64,000 bases of DNA from Berberis thunbergii (lineage: Eukaryota > Streptophyta > Magnoliopsida > Ranunculales > Berberidaceae), in contig QNQO01005755.1 of the NCBI GenBank assembly GCA_003290165.1, positions 1 to 64,000 on the forward strand. Reading direction: 5' to 3'. The notes below the pieces were generated by a model. It saw nothing but the letters and a program-made list of their open reading frames with translations. It was not told the origin of the DNA and ran no database searches. Made by a program: the position numbers and the translations under genes. Each line of letters opens with the position of its first letter. Within the stretch, counting starts at the first letter, position 1. Positions 46,757 through 57,672 of this stretch are shown here, in pieces.

Positions 46757-46990
46757 ACACCTCACTACAACAAATGGAATGGACCTATAACCTATGAAAT
46801 AACCTTCCATTTTTTCTTGGAAGGCGAGCTGGGTTTTCAGAATCCCATAACCTATCAAAGACCCGAATTGGTCAACACACCATAAACTGATAAACATGCC
46901 GCCGGCTTGGTTCGAACCCATGACCTAGTGGTACCATCTGCCAAACTCTAACCATTGAGCTGTCATGCCATTGACAATAAATAAATCTCA
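46757..46990 (-). mobile_element. tRNA-derived SINE-like sequence
   Basis: On the minus strand, from about 46990, ACAGCTCAATGGTTAGAG fits a pol III A box, and about 40 bp on GGGTTCGAACCA fits a B box. GGTACCACTAGGTCATG lies between them. The body continues to about 46757, ending in TTTGTTGTAGTG. No tRNA cloverleaf can be drawn beyond the two boxes, so it is a SINE head and not a tRNA gene. The left edge also reads CACTACAACAAATGG on the plus strand, so a short CACTA-like end is an alternative reading for that border. Confidence 0.5.
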
Positions 46991-49590
46991 ACCCTAGTTT
47001 GTGTTTACTATGGTTTTATTTGATGCATGAAAATCCATGAACTTGATGATTTCATCATGATTTACCATCCCTCATAACCCAACCATTAACATAATTACCA
47101 ACCGTCACGAACGTCACCAACAATATAATGTACATCTCTAAATAAGAATCGCTTAGTGACAATAAAATTGTTTGTTGATGAAAGTGAAGGCTGACTTGGT
47201 GTAGCATAAAATCTTCAATTTGCTCCTCACTCAAAGGACTTGTGTTGCACTACGATTTTTTTATGCATGAGAAAGAAATAGTTGAACAGATGGGGTTGTT
47301 GAATCAAAGATGTAAAAGAATGTCGACAAATATGTAAGATACAACATAATTAAAGAGCAAATGTAAGAATTGTTTCCTAATTACCAAAAGAAAATGAAAT
47401 TAATAACCTTCATATACTTCATAAAAGAAAAGAAAACTCTAAAGTTACTTACATGCTTGGAATCTTATTAAATTTGGCTACTATAATTGTGAGCCTTATT
47501 ACTTTTCATTCGAGAAAAAAACCAAGAAAGGTAGGTCCCATTTGACATTTGAAAACGTGAAGAAACCTACTTCAATAAAAATTGAAGTTGAACACGCACA
47601 AATTTACATTAGATATTTCACATCATGTAAAGGTGGTCGTAGTCCCTGGTATGAGTTGAAGGTGAACCAAGGAAACTGTGGGAGAAATCCCGAATTCAGA
47701 AGACTAAAATAACTAATAAGATGGAGAGTTTTGCATAGATGAAAACACAGAGAAAAAGGATAAATAAAAGTCTTAAAAAAAAATAAAAATACTATCGTCC
47801 GAATCCAACCTAAATCCAGGACTAACATATTGTCAATCGAACCCAAATTTGTGTTCACAAATGTAATCAAATCAGAATATTAATTTAAGATAGCTAAATG
47901 AGATTTCAATCAAAGAAACAAACACACCTCCATGAATGAACCACTCGATTTCTTCAAAACTTCTATGAAATTGGAGTTGTAAATGGACTTTTCCCTTTTA
48001 AGCATTTTCATCAGGAGGTTTCCAATGGCATCGTTCAACGTTTGTGACTGTGAGAACTGAGAAGAAACTCTTCAAACTGCTAGCACATCCTTTGGAAGGA
48101 GAGAGAATGTATTTGTCAGAGCCTTTTTTTTAATTCCTTAACCCCTCCCACCTCAAATGCTACCAGCTGGGGTTGACCTTGTGACCTAGTGATACCATTC
48201 ACCACTTAGCCATTACACCTTTGGCTTTTGTTAGAGAGTTAGATGCCACTTCGTTTTTAGAAATTTGTGAGCCATCATATCTTTAACTTAAACACGTGGT
48301 GCATTTGATATAATTGAACAACATTATATTCTTAAGAGCTTTATGGTAGTGTATATTTAAAGGAAAAGTAACTAATAATTTTCCTTGTCATCACCATTAC
48401 TGTGACACCCTGTTGGAAAGGCGCCTAGCCCAAAAAGTGGTGATGATTGGCTCAAGAGGTGTACTGAAAAGGCGCCTAACCCGATGAGGTTTGATGGTTG
48501 CACCAGTTTCAGTCTCCCATACTAAGACAATTATCCAAGGGGAGATTCATAAGCAATGATTTACACTCTTATGACACCAAGGTATTTTCAGCTCAACAAC
48601 AATAAGTCAAGGTTCAATCCCTGCCAGGTCTAATTTATTAGATGATTTATTTGAACCTAAATTCTCCACCAATTAGATTCTTAAACACAAACTTCCTAAT
48701 TAGTTTAATGCAACATGGAAAATGTCAATTCTCCACCAATTAGGAAAATTCTACGACCTTCATTATTACAAAATTTTAAAACAAGCATGGACTTGGAGTT
48801 GAAAAATCTTCCAAGCCAAAAAATAGGTTAACATAGGGAAAAAAAAAAAACTTACCAACGAAGTAGAATTATATTTTGTTTTCTCTAAATGAATTTGACA
48901 AGCTGTAAAGTTGAGATTATACAAGTGGAAAAACCGTTTGCCGATGAAATGAAATGCAACTTTTGGAAAAAGTAATTTTAAGAAAATCCACAACAAGCTT
49001 TCAAAAACAAATAAATGTTTGATTGGCACTTTCATATTTTCGCTGAACAAAAAATAACATTCATCACACTGCAAAAGTTGTGGTCAGATTATGAAGGAAA
49101 AATATCAATATGATGTAGCTGAAAACCCCAACACAATTAATTCTACAAATTCTTCTAACCAGAGACACAAACACGAAATTAAAATTTCTTGAGTTGAGTC
49201 TTATACTTATATGCTAATTTTAATTTACAAAAATACATATCAACATCAAACCAACGAAATGCCATTTTAGGTTGGTTCCCAGTTTTAATAAAAAAAAACT
49301 CTATAGTCATCTGCTTGTGTTTTGATGTATTTCAGAATATGCCGGCCGTTTATCAAAACCCCAAAATAAAAAGAAACTAAAAATACTTTCCAATAAATCA
49401 AGCAACTTAAAAGATATGAATTAGCTAAAAAGGATGATTAATGGAAGCCGGATAAGAAAAACAGGAGTCCAGTTAAAAAAAAGAAAAAAAGAAAAAATAA
49501 GGGTCCAAAGATGAACTCACTAGTCACTACTACATACACGAACCCTAAAAGACTACAGCATTTACAAAACTCCCCCTGCCAAGGTGATCA
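46991..49590. other. Intergenic stretch
   Basis: Apart from the SINE-like piece at 48123-48245 I see no gene. A phrase repeated at 48424 and 48476 (AAGGCGCCTA-CCC) and GGTTCAATCCCTGCC (48610) suggest further retroelement debris. AT-rich open frames (for example 48766-49074) look like chance. Confidence 0.35.
48123..48245 (-). mobile_element. Second SINE-like copy, same family
   Basis: On the minus strand AATGGCTAAGTGGTGAATGG is A-box-like. It is followed by TATCACTAGGTCAC (compare TACCACTAGGTCAT in the copy at 46.9 kb) and a degraded B box AGGTCAACCCC. The copy ends in TTAATTAAAAAAAA-type A-rich sequence (48124-48135). The shared middle phrase shows common ancestry of the two copies. Confidence 0.5.
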
Positions 49591-49591
49591 T

Positions 49592-50116
49592 TCAGCTCCC
49601 CACCCTCTGCGGGGCACAGAAGAGAGCAATGCTCAGTCCGGCTAGCCTCTTTCGATCCATCCTAGCTCTGCAAGGCCTGCAGTGTTGCTGAAATGGAGCA
49701 CTAGGCCTAGGCGAATCGTCGTCAAACTTGGCTGCGTTACCATTTCTTATATCACCAAATGGGTATAACCCTGCAGACTTCATTGGAGTATTGAAAGAAA
49801 AATACTCTCTTCTTGCAATTAGAGTCTGTTAAAAGGAGCCATAACACAACCATCAAAATTTTGGTTGACACGAAGAAATTGATAAAAAAAAAAAATTAAA
49901 TAAATATTGTGGGTACAGTACTGATCACGTACCGCTTCTCTAATTGTGGTTGACACGAAGAAAAGATGCTTCAAATCTTTATGTTCAACACAACACAAAA
50001 CCTTATGCTGTAAAACAAAAAGAAGATAATTGATCAAAAATTAAAATGGGAAATGAATTCGAGAGACTGATAGTAGCATCTTTAAACCTTACCAGAACAT
50101 CCGGCGGCAAAGACTC
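49592..50116 (-). CDS. F-box protein of the FBS (F-box stress induced) type, 5' end uncertain
   Basis: Three exons in phase 0 are seen. Exon one ends ESLPPDVL at 50093 with donor GTAAGG. Exon two (50007-49933) encodes HKVLCCVEHKDLKHLFFVST and TIREA with donor GTACGT. Exon three (49825-49592) encodes TLIARREYFSFNTPMKSAGL, then a variable acidic part, PSAPFQQHCRPCRARMDRKR and LAGLSIALF, ending in a stop at 49592. Short F-box proteins of the FBS1 group share exactly this LPxDVL...VEHEDLKxLFxVSxxIREA...FxTP plan and act in SCF ubiquitin ligases under stress. Upstream of ESLPPDVL, the frame meets a TGA within 30 bases. Either another intron acceptor (TTCTGAG) lies there, or the 5' end is damaged. 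The C-terminal two exons are intact, making this the best candidate for a resident gene outside the transposons. Confidence 0.72.
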
Positions 50117-50459
50117 AGAACGGTGATTTCAGAGAATCATCGTCATGTTGTTTCTTCGAAACCGAGTCCACTGAAACCATACTTTTGCAAAAGTAACAAT
50201 TGAAGTGAAGTCCACCAAAACAAAGAAAGTTCAATATAATCGAACATAACAGCTGATTAAATCCATCCCTTAAATGACCATTTATTTATAAATACCAATT
50301 CCTAATTTTCTTACCTGAAATTCAGACTAGTAGAGGTGTACAAAACACTTTTTCCAAACTCCGTTTTTGTAGCAAATTTCACCTGAAACCAAATGAGAAA
50401 TCCCGGCCTCGGAAACACACAGAGACTGTGTATTGTTTTAAAATGAACAACAACTGAGT

Positions 50460-50760
50460 TTAACAAATCTTTCTCTACTTAAAACTGTCTGTGTGGCAAA
50501 AAACACACGTGCAGATCACGTGCAAAATATTTTTTAATATCTCAACCTACTGGAAGGATCTTGGTTGTCCACGGTGGTTCTACAAGTCTGATCCACTTGT
50601 AAATTGGGACACGCGGCAGTCACTCAAAGTATGGCTTTTTGGTCACATTTGAATGTGACGTGGTGTTTGCGGACAGTAGCCGTTGGAATTAGGACACGTG
50701 GGTAGAAAATGTTGTGTTGTGTGGGTCCCATGGAACAGATTGAGTGGTTGATAAAATCCA
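50460..50760 (-). promoter_or_regulatory. ACGT-core cluster upstream of the F-box gene
   Basis: Within 300 bp, 350-640 bp upstream of the F-box coding exons, there are CACACGTGCAG (50505), ATCACGTGCAA (50517), GACACGCGGCA (50610), TGTGACGTGGTG (50655) and GGACACGTGGGT (50692). ACGT-core boxes of this type are known binding sites for bZIP/bHLH factors, including ABA-responsive ones. The grouping, in DNA that is otherwise AT-rich, suggests stress or light control of the F-box gene. This is inferred from motif presence only. Confidence 0.5.
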
Positions 50761-50884
50761 TTGTTTAAACTACAAATATTAACATAATCTATCTATCTGG
50801 ACTACAAATAACTTTGGATGAAGAGTGAATTTTCTTCGAATCTCTCTAACTTTTGATTTTCAGTTTTGCCCAAGTTATTTATAT

Positions 50885-51265
50885 TGAAAATCAAGCACTC
50901 TCGAATATTAATTAATTATACTTAAATATTTTGCATAATTTATTTATAGCTTCCAATTATTTATAAACTATAAATAGGCTCTCATATTTAATTTTTAAAT
51001 TTTTTTATTATACCCTCCACGTTTCATATTTTTTTACGATCAAAACATTCACATCTCAACATTGACTAATTATACATAATCATTATTTATTTGAATCCCA
51101 CAATTATTTATAAACTATATAAATTCATTTTGCCTTCTACATTTCATGTTTTTTGCAATCAAAACCAACCACTCTCAAACATTGATTAATTATACCCCAA
51201 ACTCCTAACATATTTATTCAAAGCTCTCAATTATCTATATAACTATAAATATGTCCTTATAATGA
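50885..51265. repeat. Diverged tandem triplication, AT-rich
   Basis: Three successive segments of about 110-150 bp share the order CACTCTC-AA-ATT, AATTAATTATAC, AATTATTTATAAACTATA and a CTAC/CCACATTTCAT-TTTTTT--GATCAAA tail: about 50890-51045, 51046-51160 and 51161-51265. They are a degenerate tandem array in the upstream region of the F-box gene or the 3' flank of the second LINE. Confidence 0.55.
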
Positions 51266-51750
51266 TGAGAGTGTAATCTTTTACTACAATATTTTACTCC
51301 ATAATATTCTTCAACTTTTTTGTTTTAATTTTTATTTATCATTGATTTATTGAAATAAAATAAAAAATACTGAATATGCGTGCGATCGTAGAGCACGCCC
51401 ACGCCCTAGTTACTTTTAAAGGAAAGATGATGATGATGTTGAGACTGATAACAATGATGATGATGGCAACGACAACAATGATGAGACAAGATGGCAACAA
51501 AAATAGATACTTGTATATCAATAAAGTGTTAGTCGAGATACGTATTGTTAATCTTCATCCAACTCTCCATCCAAAATCTGGTTAATCTTCATACACAAAA
51601 TTGAAACATTGGGCACAATACTAAAAGTCACCATCCGAAACATAATTCCAATCCGTTGACAACCCTCTTCCATAATCATATTCGTCTCCTTCTGATATAA
51701 GTCATTCTCCCCTTATCCAACAAAGATAAGACTCTTGGTTTTTGAGGTAG
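51266..51750. other. Stretch with GAT/ACA-rich segment
   Basis: The plus strand at 51428-51500 is rich in GATGATGATG and GACAACAATGATG, giving an Asp/Asn-rich or Met-rich frame. I do not recognise a gene. It probably includes the 3' end of LINE 2. Confidence 0.3.
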
Positions 51751-51895
51751 AGAATACCATTAAAACGACCTCGACACTTCTTCCGTTTTCCTAAGTTTTC
51801 CAAAGCATCCACCACCGCGATTGTTTCCCTGAAGACATGGATACAATCACAAATCATTTGTGAAACCAATACTTTAATAACTCTCCAAATATTTT

Positions 51896-52298
51896 CTAGT
51901 GACCATGGAATTTTATTTCACAAAAAAACGGTTGAAACACTAGCTTTGAATCAGTCTGAATAACACAATTTCTCACACCATTTTCTTTGCACAATTTTAA
52001 GCCATCTAAGAACGCATTCGATTTTGCCATTTTATTAGAACCGGTCCTAAAAAAACTTTGTTTTTTCCACCACAACATCACCATTTGAATCTCTGATTAC
52101 AATACCACCAGCTGTCTTGTTATTCACCGAAGACCCATCAACATTTAGGGCATACCAACCAATAGTAGGGAAGACCCAAAAAACCGCCAAAGGCGGAGAT
52201 GGAGAAACTAGGGCTAGTTGCAAACCCAATCTGCGAAGAATCCAGTGTCTTTGCTTTTCTTTTTTGGAATAAATATTTTTTATTCCAAACGGATCCAT
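51896..52298 (-). pseudogene. LINE 2 RNase H pieces
   Basis: NVDGSSVNNKTAGGIVIRDS (52.2 kb) carries the first catalytic Asp of the plant LINE RNase H domain (RVT_3 type). After a frameshift, SNAFLDGLKLCKENGVRNCV and IQTDSKLVFQ follow, with the DSK motif. The C-terminal HVFRET-VVDALENL segment is readable to about 51760 in yet another frame. Confidence 0.85.
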
Positions 52299-53657
52299 TG
52301 ATACACCTTTATGATAACAAGATTAGAGGAACAAGCCTTTTCTTCATTGAGTTTTTTTTTGTTTTTTTCTTTGAAGCCACAACTCCCATACATTAAAAAA
52401 GGGTGTAAGGTTGAAAAGGATGCCAACCTATGAAGATTTATTCACCTTGTAAAACCAAGCCATCAGAATAGTGTGAACTTCTACTGGCCTGAATGAATGG
52501 ATGTCAGAAATTAATTCAAGTGAGACCAGATCTTGGTTGCTAGTTCTCCCTCAATAAAAAGATGTTTCATTGATTCAAAAGCTTGGGCAAACACAACAAC
52601 TACACTTAGGCGCCAAGCTGAACCCAATACTTTTGAGTTTCCCATCCACTAGCACGACTCGCCTAATCACTTTCCACACAAACTCCGAGATCTTGGCAGG
52701 CAACAAAGGGTGCCACGGACGTTTCCAGAACCAATCAGGATCCTTGTGTTTCAAAGCATTTCAACCACTTATTTAACACTAAAATTTCATCATTCGTTAA
52801 AGTTCATACCCTAACTACCAACTGATCGGTGAGCCCCTATAATCTGTTCTCAAACAACAATTTTGCCTTTCTCTGGAGAGTTGGGCCTAAATAAACAAAA
52901 TCTTCTATGTGCATAGCTCTAAGGGATGGCCAAAAATTTTCCTCAACAGCCCGCCCCGCCATCCAATAAAAAACTTCAGATAACGCCAATTGTTCACTAA
53001 AGAAACTCACATTCCTATACCTATTTTCCAGGTGGAGTATTGAGATAAAATTGAACGACATTCTAGAAGTTCTTTAATAAATGGGGACATACTAGGTTTG
53101 CTCTCCTGTTGGCTTACTGGAACTCCTACTTTTAAATATTACATGCGCATGAATACCACCCAAAGAGAGTTTGTGCTAACCAAATTCCATAAGGCTTTGA
53201 TCAGGAAAGCCTTTATCATGCATTGCAACTCGCGAACCCCCAAGCCTCCTTCTTCCATAGGCAAACTTAGCCGTTTCCCAAAAAAATTCATTTATGTTTT
53301 TGTCTACCTTCATGATCCCTTAGAAGAAATCCGAAATAATTTTTGAATATTCTCCAGGACCTTCACCGGGATGCAAGTCCCAGCCATGGTATAAACCGGC
53401 ATAGATCTTGATAAATTAGAACCAACCTCCCACCAACAAAAAGAAGACGAGCCTTCCACCCCTAGACTTTAATTTGAATTTTGGTTGTTAACTCATCAAA
53501 AAAAATTATTTTGCAATGATCTTGATAAATCGGGACTCCTAAGTATTTGAAAGTAGATAGCTGAGGACGGAACCCGGTCCACTGTTTCAACAAAATGATT
53601 CTTTCACTCGGAGATTTAGCATAATCATGAAAGAACTCTTATCTGTGTCATGATCCA

Positions 53658-53677
53658 CCCCCCCCCCCCCCCCCCCC
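53658..53677. repeat. Poly-C run
   Basis: About 20 consecutive C on the plus strand, inside LINE 2. Confidence 0.85.
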
Positions 53678-53730
53678 GAAGCAAGACAATACCTCTTGAG
53701 AAATTTAAGACATCCTAGAACTGATTTTTT

Positions 53731-54664
53731 CTACCCATTAAGAAAAATAAGTGAATCATCTGCATACAACAAGTGCGTAATGGAGGCACACATCCTAGGG
53801 GTATAGTAAAAACCCATCTCATCATTATAAAAGGCTTTTGTAAGACCTCTACCCAGAACTTTCGCTACCAGAACAAACAATAAAGGAGATAAAGGATCAC
53901 CTTGGCGAAGACCACGAAATGCACGAAAATATCCTTCATATCTGCCCTGCATGAGCACCAAAAATGCACTGCTAGAAATAAAGTTTGAAATTAATAAACA
54001 CATCCTGTTATCAAATCCAAACCTTTTCAGAACCGCTAGCTAGAAGGTATCCCCACTCTAACCTAACATAGGCCTTTTCCATATCTAGCTTCAAAATAAT
54101 ATTATGCCCCATCGTTTTCTTCCCTATTGACCGCATCAATTCTTGCGCCATCCCAATATTTTTCATAATCAATCTCCCCTTCACAAATGCACATTGCTCA
54201 CAGGAAACAATTTCAGGCAAAAGCAAAGCCAATCTAACACATAAGATTTTACTAAACACCTTGTAAAGCACGTTACAAAGACTAATGAAGCAAAATTCCG
54301 CGAAAGTACTTGGCTCTTCTATTTTAGGCATGGGGGATAAAAAGTTAGCTTTGAAAGCCCCAAGGATCGACTGGCAACTAAATAATTCATTCGCAACTTC
54401 CCAAATGTCAACACAAACAATCTGCCAGCAAGATTGAAAGAATTCGGAAGTAAACCCGTCAGGGCTCGGAGCACTGTCAATGAGAATACTGAAAATAGAA
54501 GATTTGACCTCTTCCATTGTAGGTTCTGCCAATAAGAAGTCACAATCTTCCTGTTTTGCCAGTTTATGAATGCAATCCTTGATCTTCATGAATCCCTCAT
54601 TTGATAAAAGATTACTGTAATATTTATTTGCCTCCCTTAAAATATCATTCTGATCAATAACCAA
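53731..54664 (-). pseudogene. LINE 2 reverse transcriptase pieces
   Basis: 54664-54011 encodes ILREANKYYSNLLSNEGFM, APSPDGFTSEFFQSCWQIV, ISLCNVLYKVFSKILCVRLA, CAFVKGRLIMKNIGMAQELM and LKLDMEKAYVRLEW. After a frameshift, 54003-53731 encodes GRYEGYFRAFRGLRQGDPLS and the catalytic HLLYADDSLIFLNG. In contrast to LINE 1, the YADD box is intact. Frame breaks still prevent a full protein. The plus-strand complement holds a run of about 20 C at 53658-53677, immediately downstream of the reverse transcriptase core. Confidence 0.92.
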
Positions 54665-55719
54665 GTTACCTTCTAAACCAATAATTTTCTTAATAATTCT
54701 CCTTTTCTATTTAGATTTAGCCGACGCAAAGAAGAATTTTGTACAAGCATCTCCTTCCTTGATTTCCCATTCACCTGACTTCTATTTCCAATAGATTTCC
54801 TCCCTAACCAGTGATAACTTGTATTTTGCCTGACACCTATTCAGATTCACGTTGGCATTAACATCCCAGTTATTCAACAATGCACATTCCTATATGTTAA
54901 TCTCATCTTCCAAACTTCCTAGTTTACTGAAGATATTACAAAACGTCCCTATTCCAACCTTTTAGATTCCTCCTCATATTTTTTAATTTAAAATCAAGTC
55001 AATCCATAGTTCTACAAAAATTAACGTCTACCTACAGTGAGTTTCAACAAATTCTTGAAATTTTTCATGAGTAGTCCACATTATTTGAAATCTAAAAGGG
55101 GCCAACATACCTGCATGGGAGAATGCAAGCAATGATACCAGGAGAGGGGTATGATCTGAGCAGGTTCTATGTAGGTGTTCAATCTTGGTGTTAGGTTTGC
55201 TAGCTATCTATTCTGCATTCAAGAGAAATCTATCCAGTCTTGCCCAAATCTGGTTTGCACCATGTTGATTATTACTTCAAGTGAACTTGGGCCCCTCAAA
55301 CCTAACATCTGAAAGGCCACATGATGATATGCAACTCAAAAAATCAGCCATTGCCAAATTAGAAGGATTTCTTCCACCCAGCTTTTCATTCTCATCTAAA
55401 ATAACATTGAAATCTCCACCAATCAGCCAAGGTTTAGACATACCCATTCCAAATTGCTCCATTTCCTCCCAGACACTACATCGTTCAGATATGGAGCATT
55501 TTGCATAAACAAAAGATAAAAAAGAATTTAGATTAGCTTAAAGCATAGCACCTGACAATGAATAATTTGATTTGTTTCACCCAAGACAGTAACTTGCACT
55601 TCATTTGCCCAGAATAACTAGATTTCACCACCTGCTGACTAATAGAATTAAAAACTGGCAATTGTATCTTACCTCCAACTTCCATATATCTACTAGAATC
55701 AATTATCGGTTCTACTATT

Positions 55720-56395
55720 CACTACAAAAAATCTGGCACTAGGTGGCGAATTTATATGTGACGCTTTTAAAGTTGCCACCGTTTTTCCGTTTAGGTGAGG
55801 AATTTTAACGAGTTGTCACCTATTTCTTCAAGTAGAATTTTGATTCTCAGTTCCTCACATAAACATTTCAAAATCGTCACATCACCGAAAGAGAAAACTT
55901 TAGCACCTAAATGAAATATCTTTGGTGAGAAAAATTAACACTTCGTCACATTTTATCAAAGCCCAGGCCAAAAGTAAGAAAATAGAAACCCAATAGTGAG
56001 GGAATCACGATCTCTCCTCCTCCAAACTCCAAAAGCATCAACATCTGTTCAAATCCTCCTCTCTTAAGGGTTGTGTGAACCAACGAGTGAAGAACGTGTG
56101 AACCAATGAGCAAGCAACGTACTATTCTTCTTCATTTCTTCTTCTTCTTCATCATCTTGTTCTTCTTCTTCTCTTTTTAAGGTAAACCCATCCTGCCTCT
56201 TTCACTTGCACATGGGTTCTTTTATTTTTTGTTTTTGTCGTTGCTTCACAAAGTTCCCATTTTCTCATGAGAACATTAATGGCTCTGTTTTGTATGTATA
56301 GTAGTTGTAAGTTATATTTAGGTTGATGTTTCGTATGCGTTTGGGTTTATTGCATTATGTTATACATTCATCCATTACAAAACTATAAGCACTTT
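55720..56395 (+). mobile_element. CACTA left terminus (element D) and leader
   Basis: It starts CACTACAAAAAATCTGGCAC at 55720, interrupting the LINE 2 endonuclease region. Subterminal repeats such as GTGACGCTTTTAAAGTTGCC, GTTGTCACC and TTCCTCAC/CGTCAC words run to about 55960. They differ from both other CACTA families here. A CT-rich leader (TCTCTCCTCCTCCAAACTCC; 56010-56180) follows. The right terminus lies outside the window. At 56401 a copia-type element has inserted. Confidence 0.75.
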
Positions 56396-56400
56396 TCAGC

Positions 56401-57672
56401 TGTTGAAAATTTGGCTTTTTAAAAATAAAAACAAATGTGTGTTTACTTGGTTTTGAACCCTGGACCTCCCTCTCCTATTTTGATCTTTGAACCACTCTCT
56501 ATTTTATAGTCCCATATCTACTATATATCTCTTTGAGGTAGAGTATATAAGAAGATAGTTAGGACTTGGGTTTGGACCCCTTGGGGGTACCACTCTTTTA
56601 TGAGGAGGGGAGAGATAGGCTCTCGCGCCCGCCGCCGCCGCCGTCCGGTCGAGTTGGGTTGGGTTGGGTCATTTAGAGAGCAAAACATTTTTTTGCTGAA
56701 AATCTATTTAAACGAAAAAAATAAACTCTTGAACTTCTGAAAGATACGATGTATCTGGACAGTCTCTCTAAATTACGTGTGGCGTAAGTCGCGGCGAGAT
56801 TTTCTCTCCACGATTTGATTTTCTTCTCCACGTGATTGATGCATATGAATAGAGAATATTATTCGTTTTTTTACTGTACGTTTTTTACTCTTCTTTCGAA
56901 ATCAGAAACAGAGTGTTCTTTGCAAACAATCTTTTTGTCTATTAAAATTCTTGCTGATTTCTTTCAAATCAGAAACAGATTGCAAACAGTCTTCGTGTCT
57001 ACAACAATCAGTTTTTTGTCTATTCAAAATTCTGCTTCTTACTGATTTTCTTTCAAATCAGAAACATATTGCAAACACTATTCGTGTTTACAACAATCAG
57101 TTTTCGTCTATGAAATTTCTGCTTCTTGCTGATTTCTTTCAATGGTATTGGTGATTCCGAGCCAATAAGGAGATTAAGGGTGATTTGTATTCCGTTCATA
57201 TACTGTGCAATTTTTGAACGAGACAGAGAAGATTCTGGGTTGTTTTATCCTAGGGACGGCGGGGCTACGAAACTGCTTGCACAATTTTGGGCAGAGCCGC
57301 GAAACGTCTTAAAGAGAGCGACCTAGTCCGCGACTCAAAAATTGGTACATTCGCTCCTTTGTTTACAGCAGTTGAATCTTATACAAAAATTACAACAGAC
57401 ATGTATGTTAAGAATGAATTTACTTCATAGATTTCCTTTGTTTAATTTCAAAGAATGTTTGCTTACATTAGTATGCTTATTTGCATTTGCTATTGTTAGT
57501 ATGCTTAATGTTTGGATGGAATTTATGCTTTATATTTGCATATTGGAATTTGTTTAAGTAAAACATCCATTACATTATACTAGCAAACATGGTCAGTATA
57601 TGAGTATTTTTTAATACTTGGAATGTCTTACTGTGACATTTTAGTTGCTGCTCCATATAATCAATTCTAACA
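56401..57672 (+). repeat. 5' LTR of the copia-type element
   Basis: 1272 bp. TATATAAG at 56544 is a candidate TATA box for the element promoter. A GC-rich CCGCCGCCGCCGCCGTCCGG patch (56628-56650) is longer here than in the 3' LTR, where the triplet run is shorter and followed by GGGCGGGCGGG. Between 56895 and 57125 a unit with TTTCAAATCAGAAACA and GTCTACAACAATCAGTTTT is repeated about three times. Confidence 0.95.

Larger units (their letters stand above)
51750..55719 (-). mobile_element. LINE retrotransposon 2, ORF2 region, decayed
   Basis: Read on the minus strand from right to left: endonuclease (55462-55277: KPWLIGGDFNVILDENEKLG, GLSDVRFEGPKFT), reverse transcriptase (54664-53731), a finger region (about 53.3-52.6 kb) and RNase H (52298 to about 51760: WYALNVDGSSVNNKTAGGIV, CVIQTDSKLV, IHVFRETIAVVDALENL). 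It is the same L1-type LINE layout as the element at 29.5-37 kb. Its 5' part is cut by the CACTA terminus at 55720; ORF1 would lie beyond that insertion. No clear poly-A is visible at the 3' side. Confidence 0.9.

Noticed and set aside
46890..46990. A tRNA gene on the minus strand
   Set aside because: Only A-box-like and B-box-like segments are present. Acceptor and anticodon stems cannot be formed, so I call it SINE-like.
48341..48360. TTTATGGTAGTG as the right end of CACTA element C
   Set aside because: The preceding bases lack the GCGCCGG subterminal repeats and do not match the inverse of CACTACAAAAAACG.
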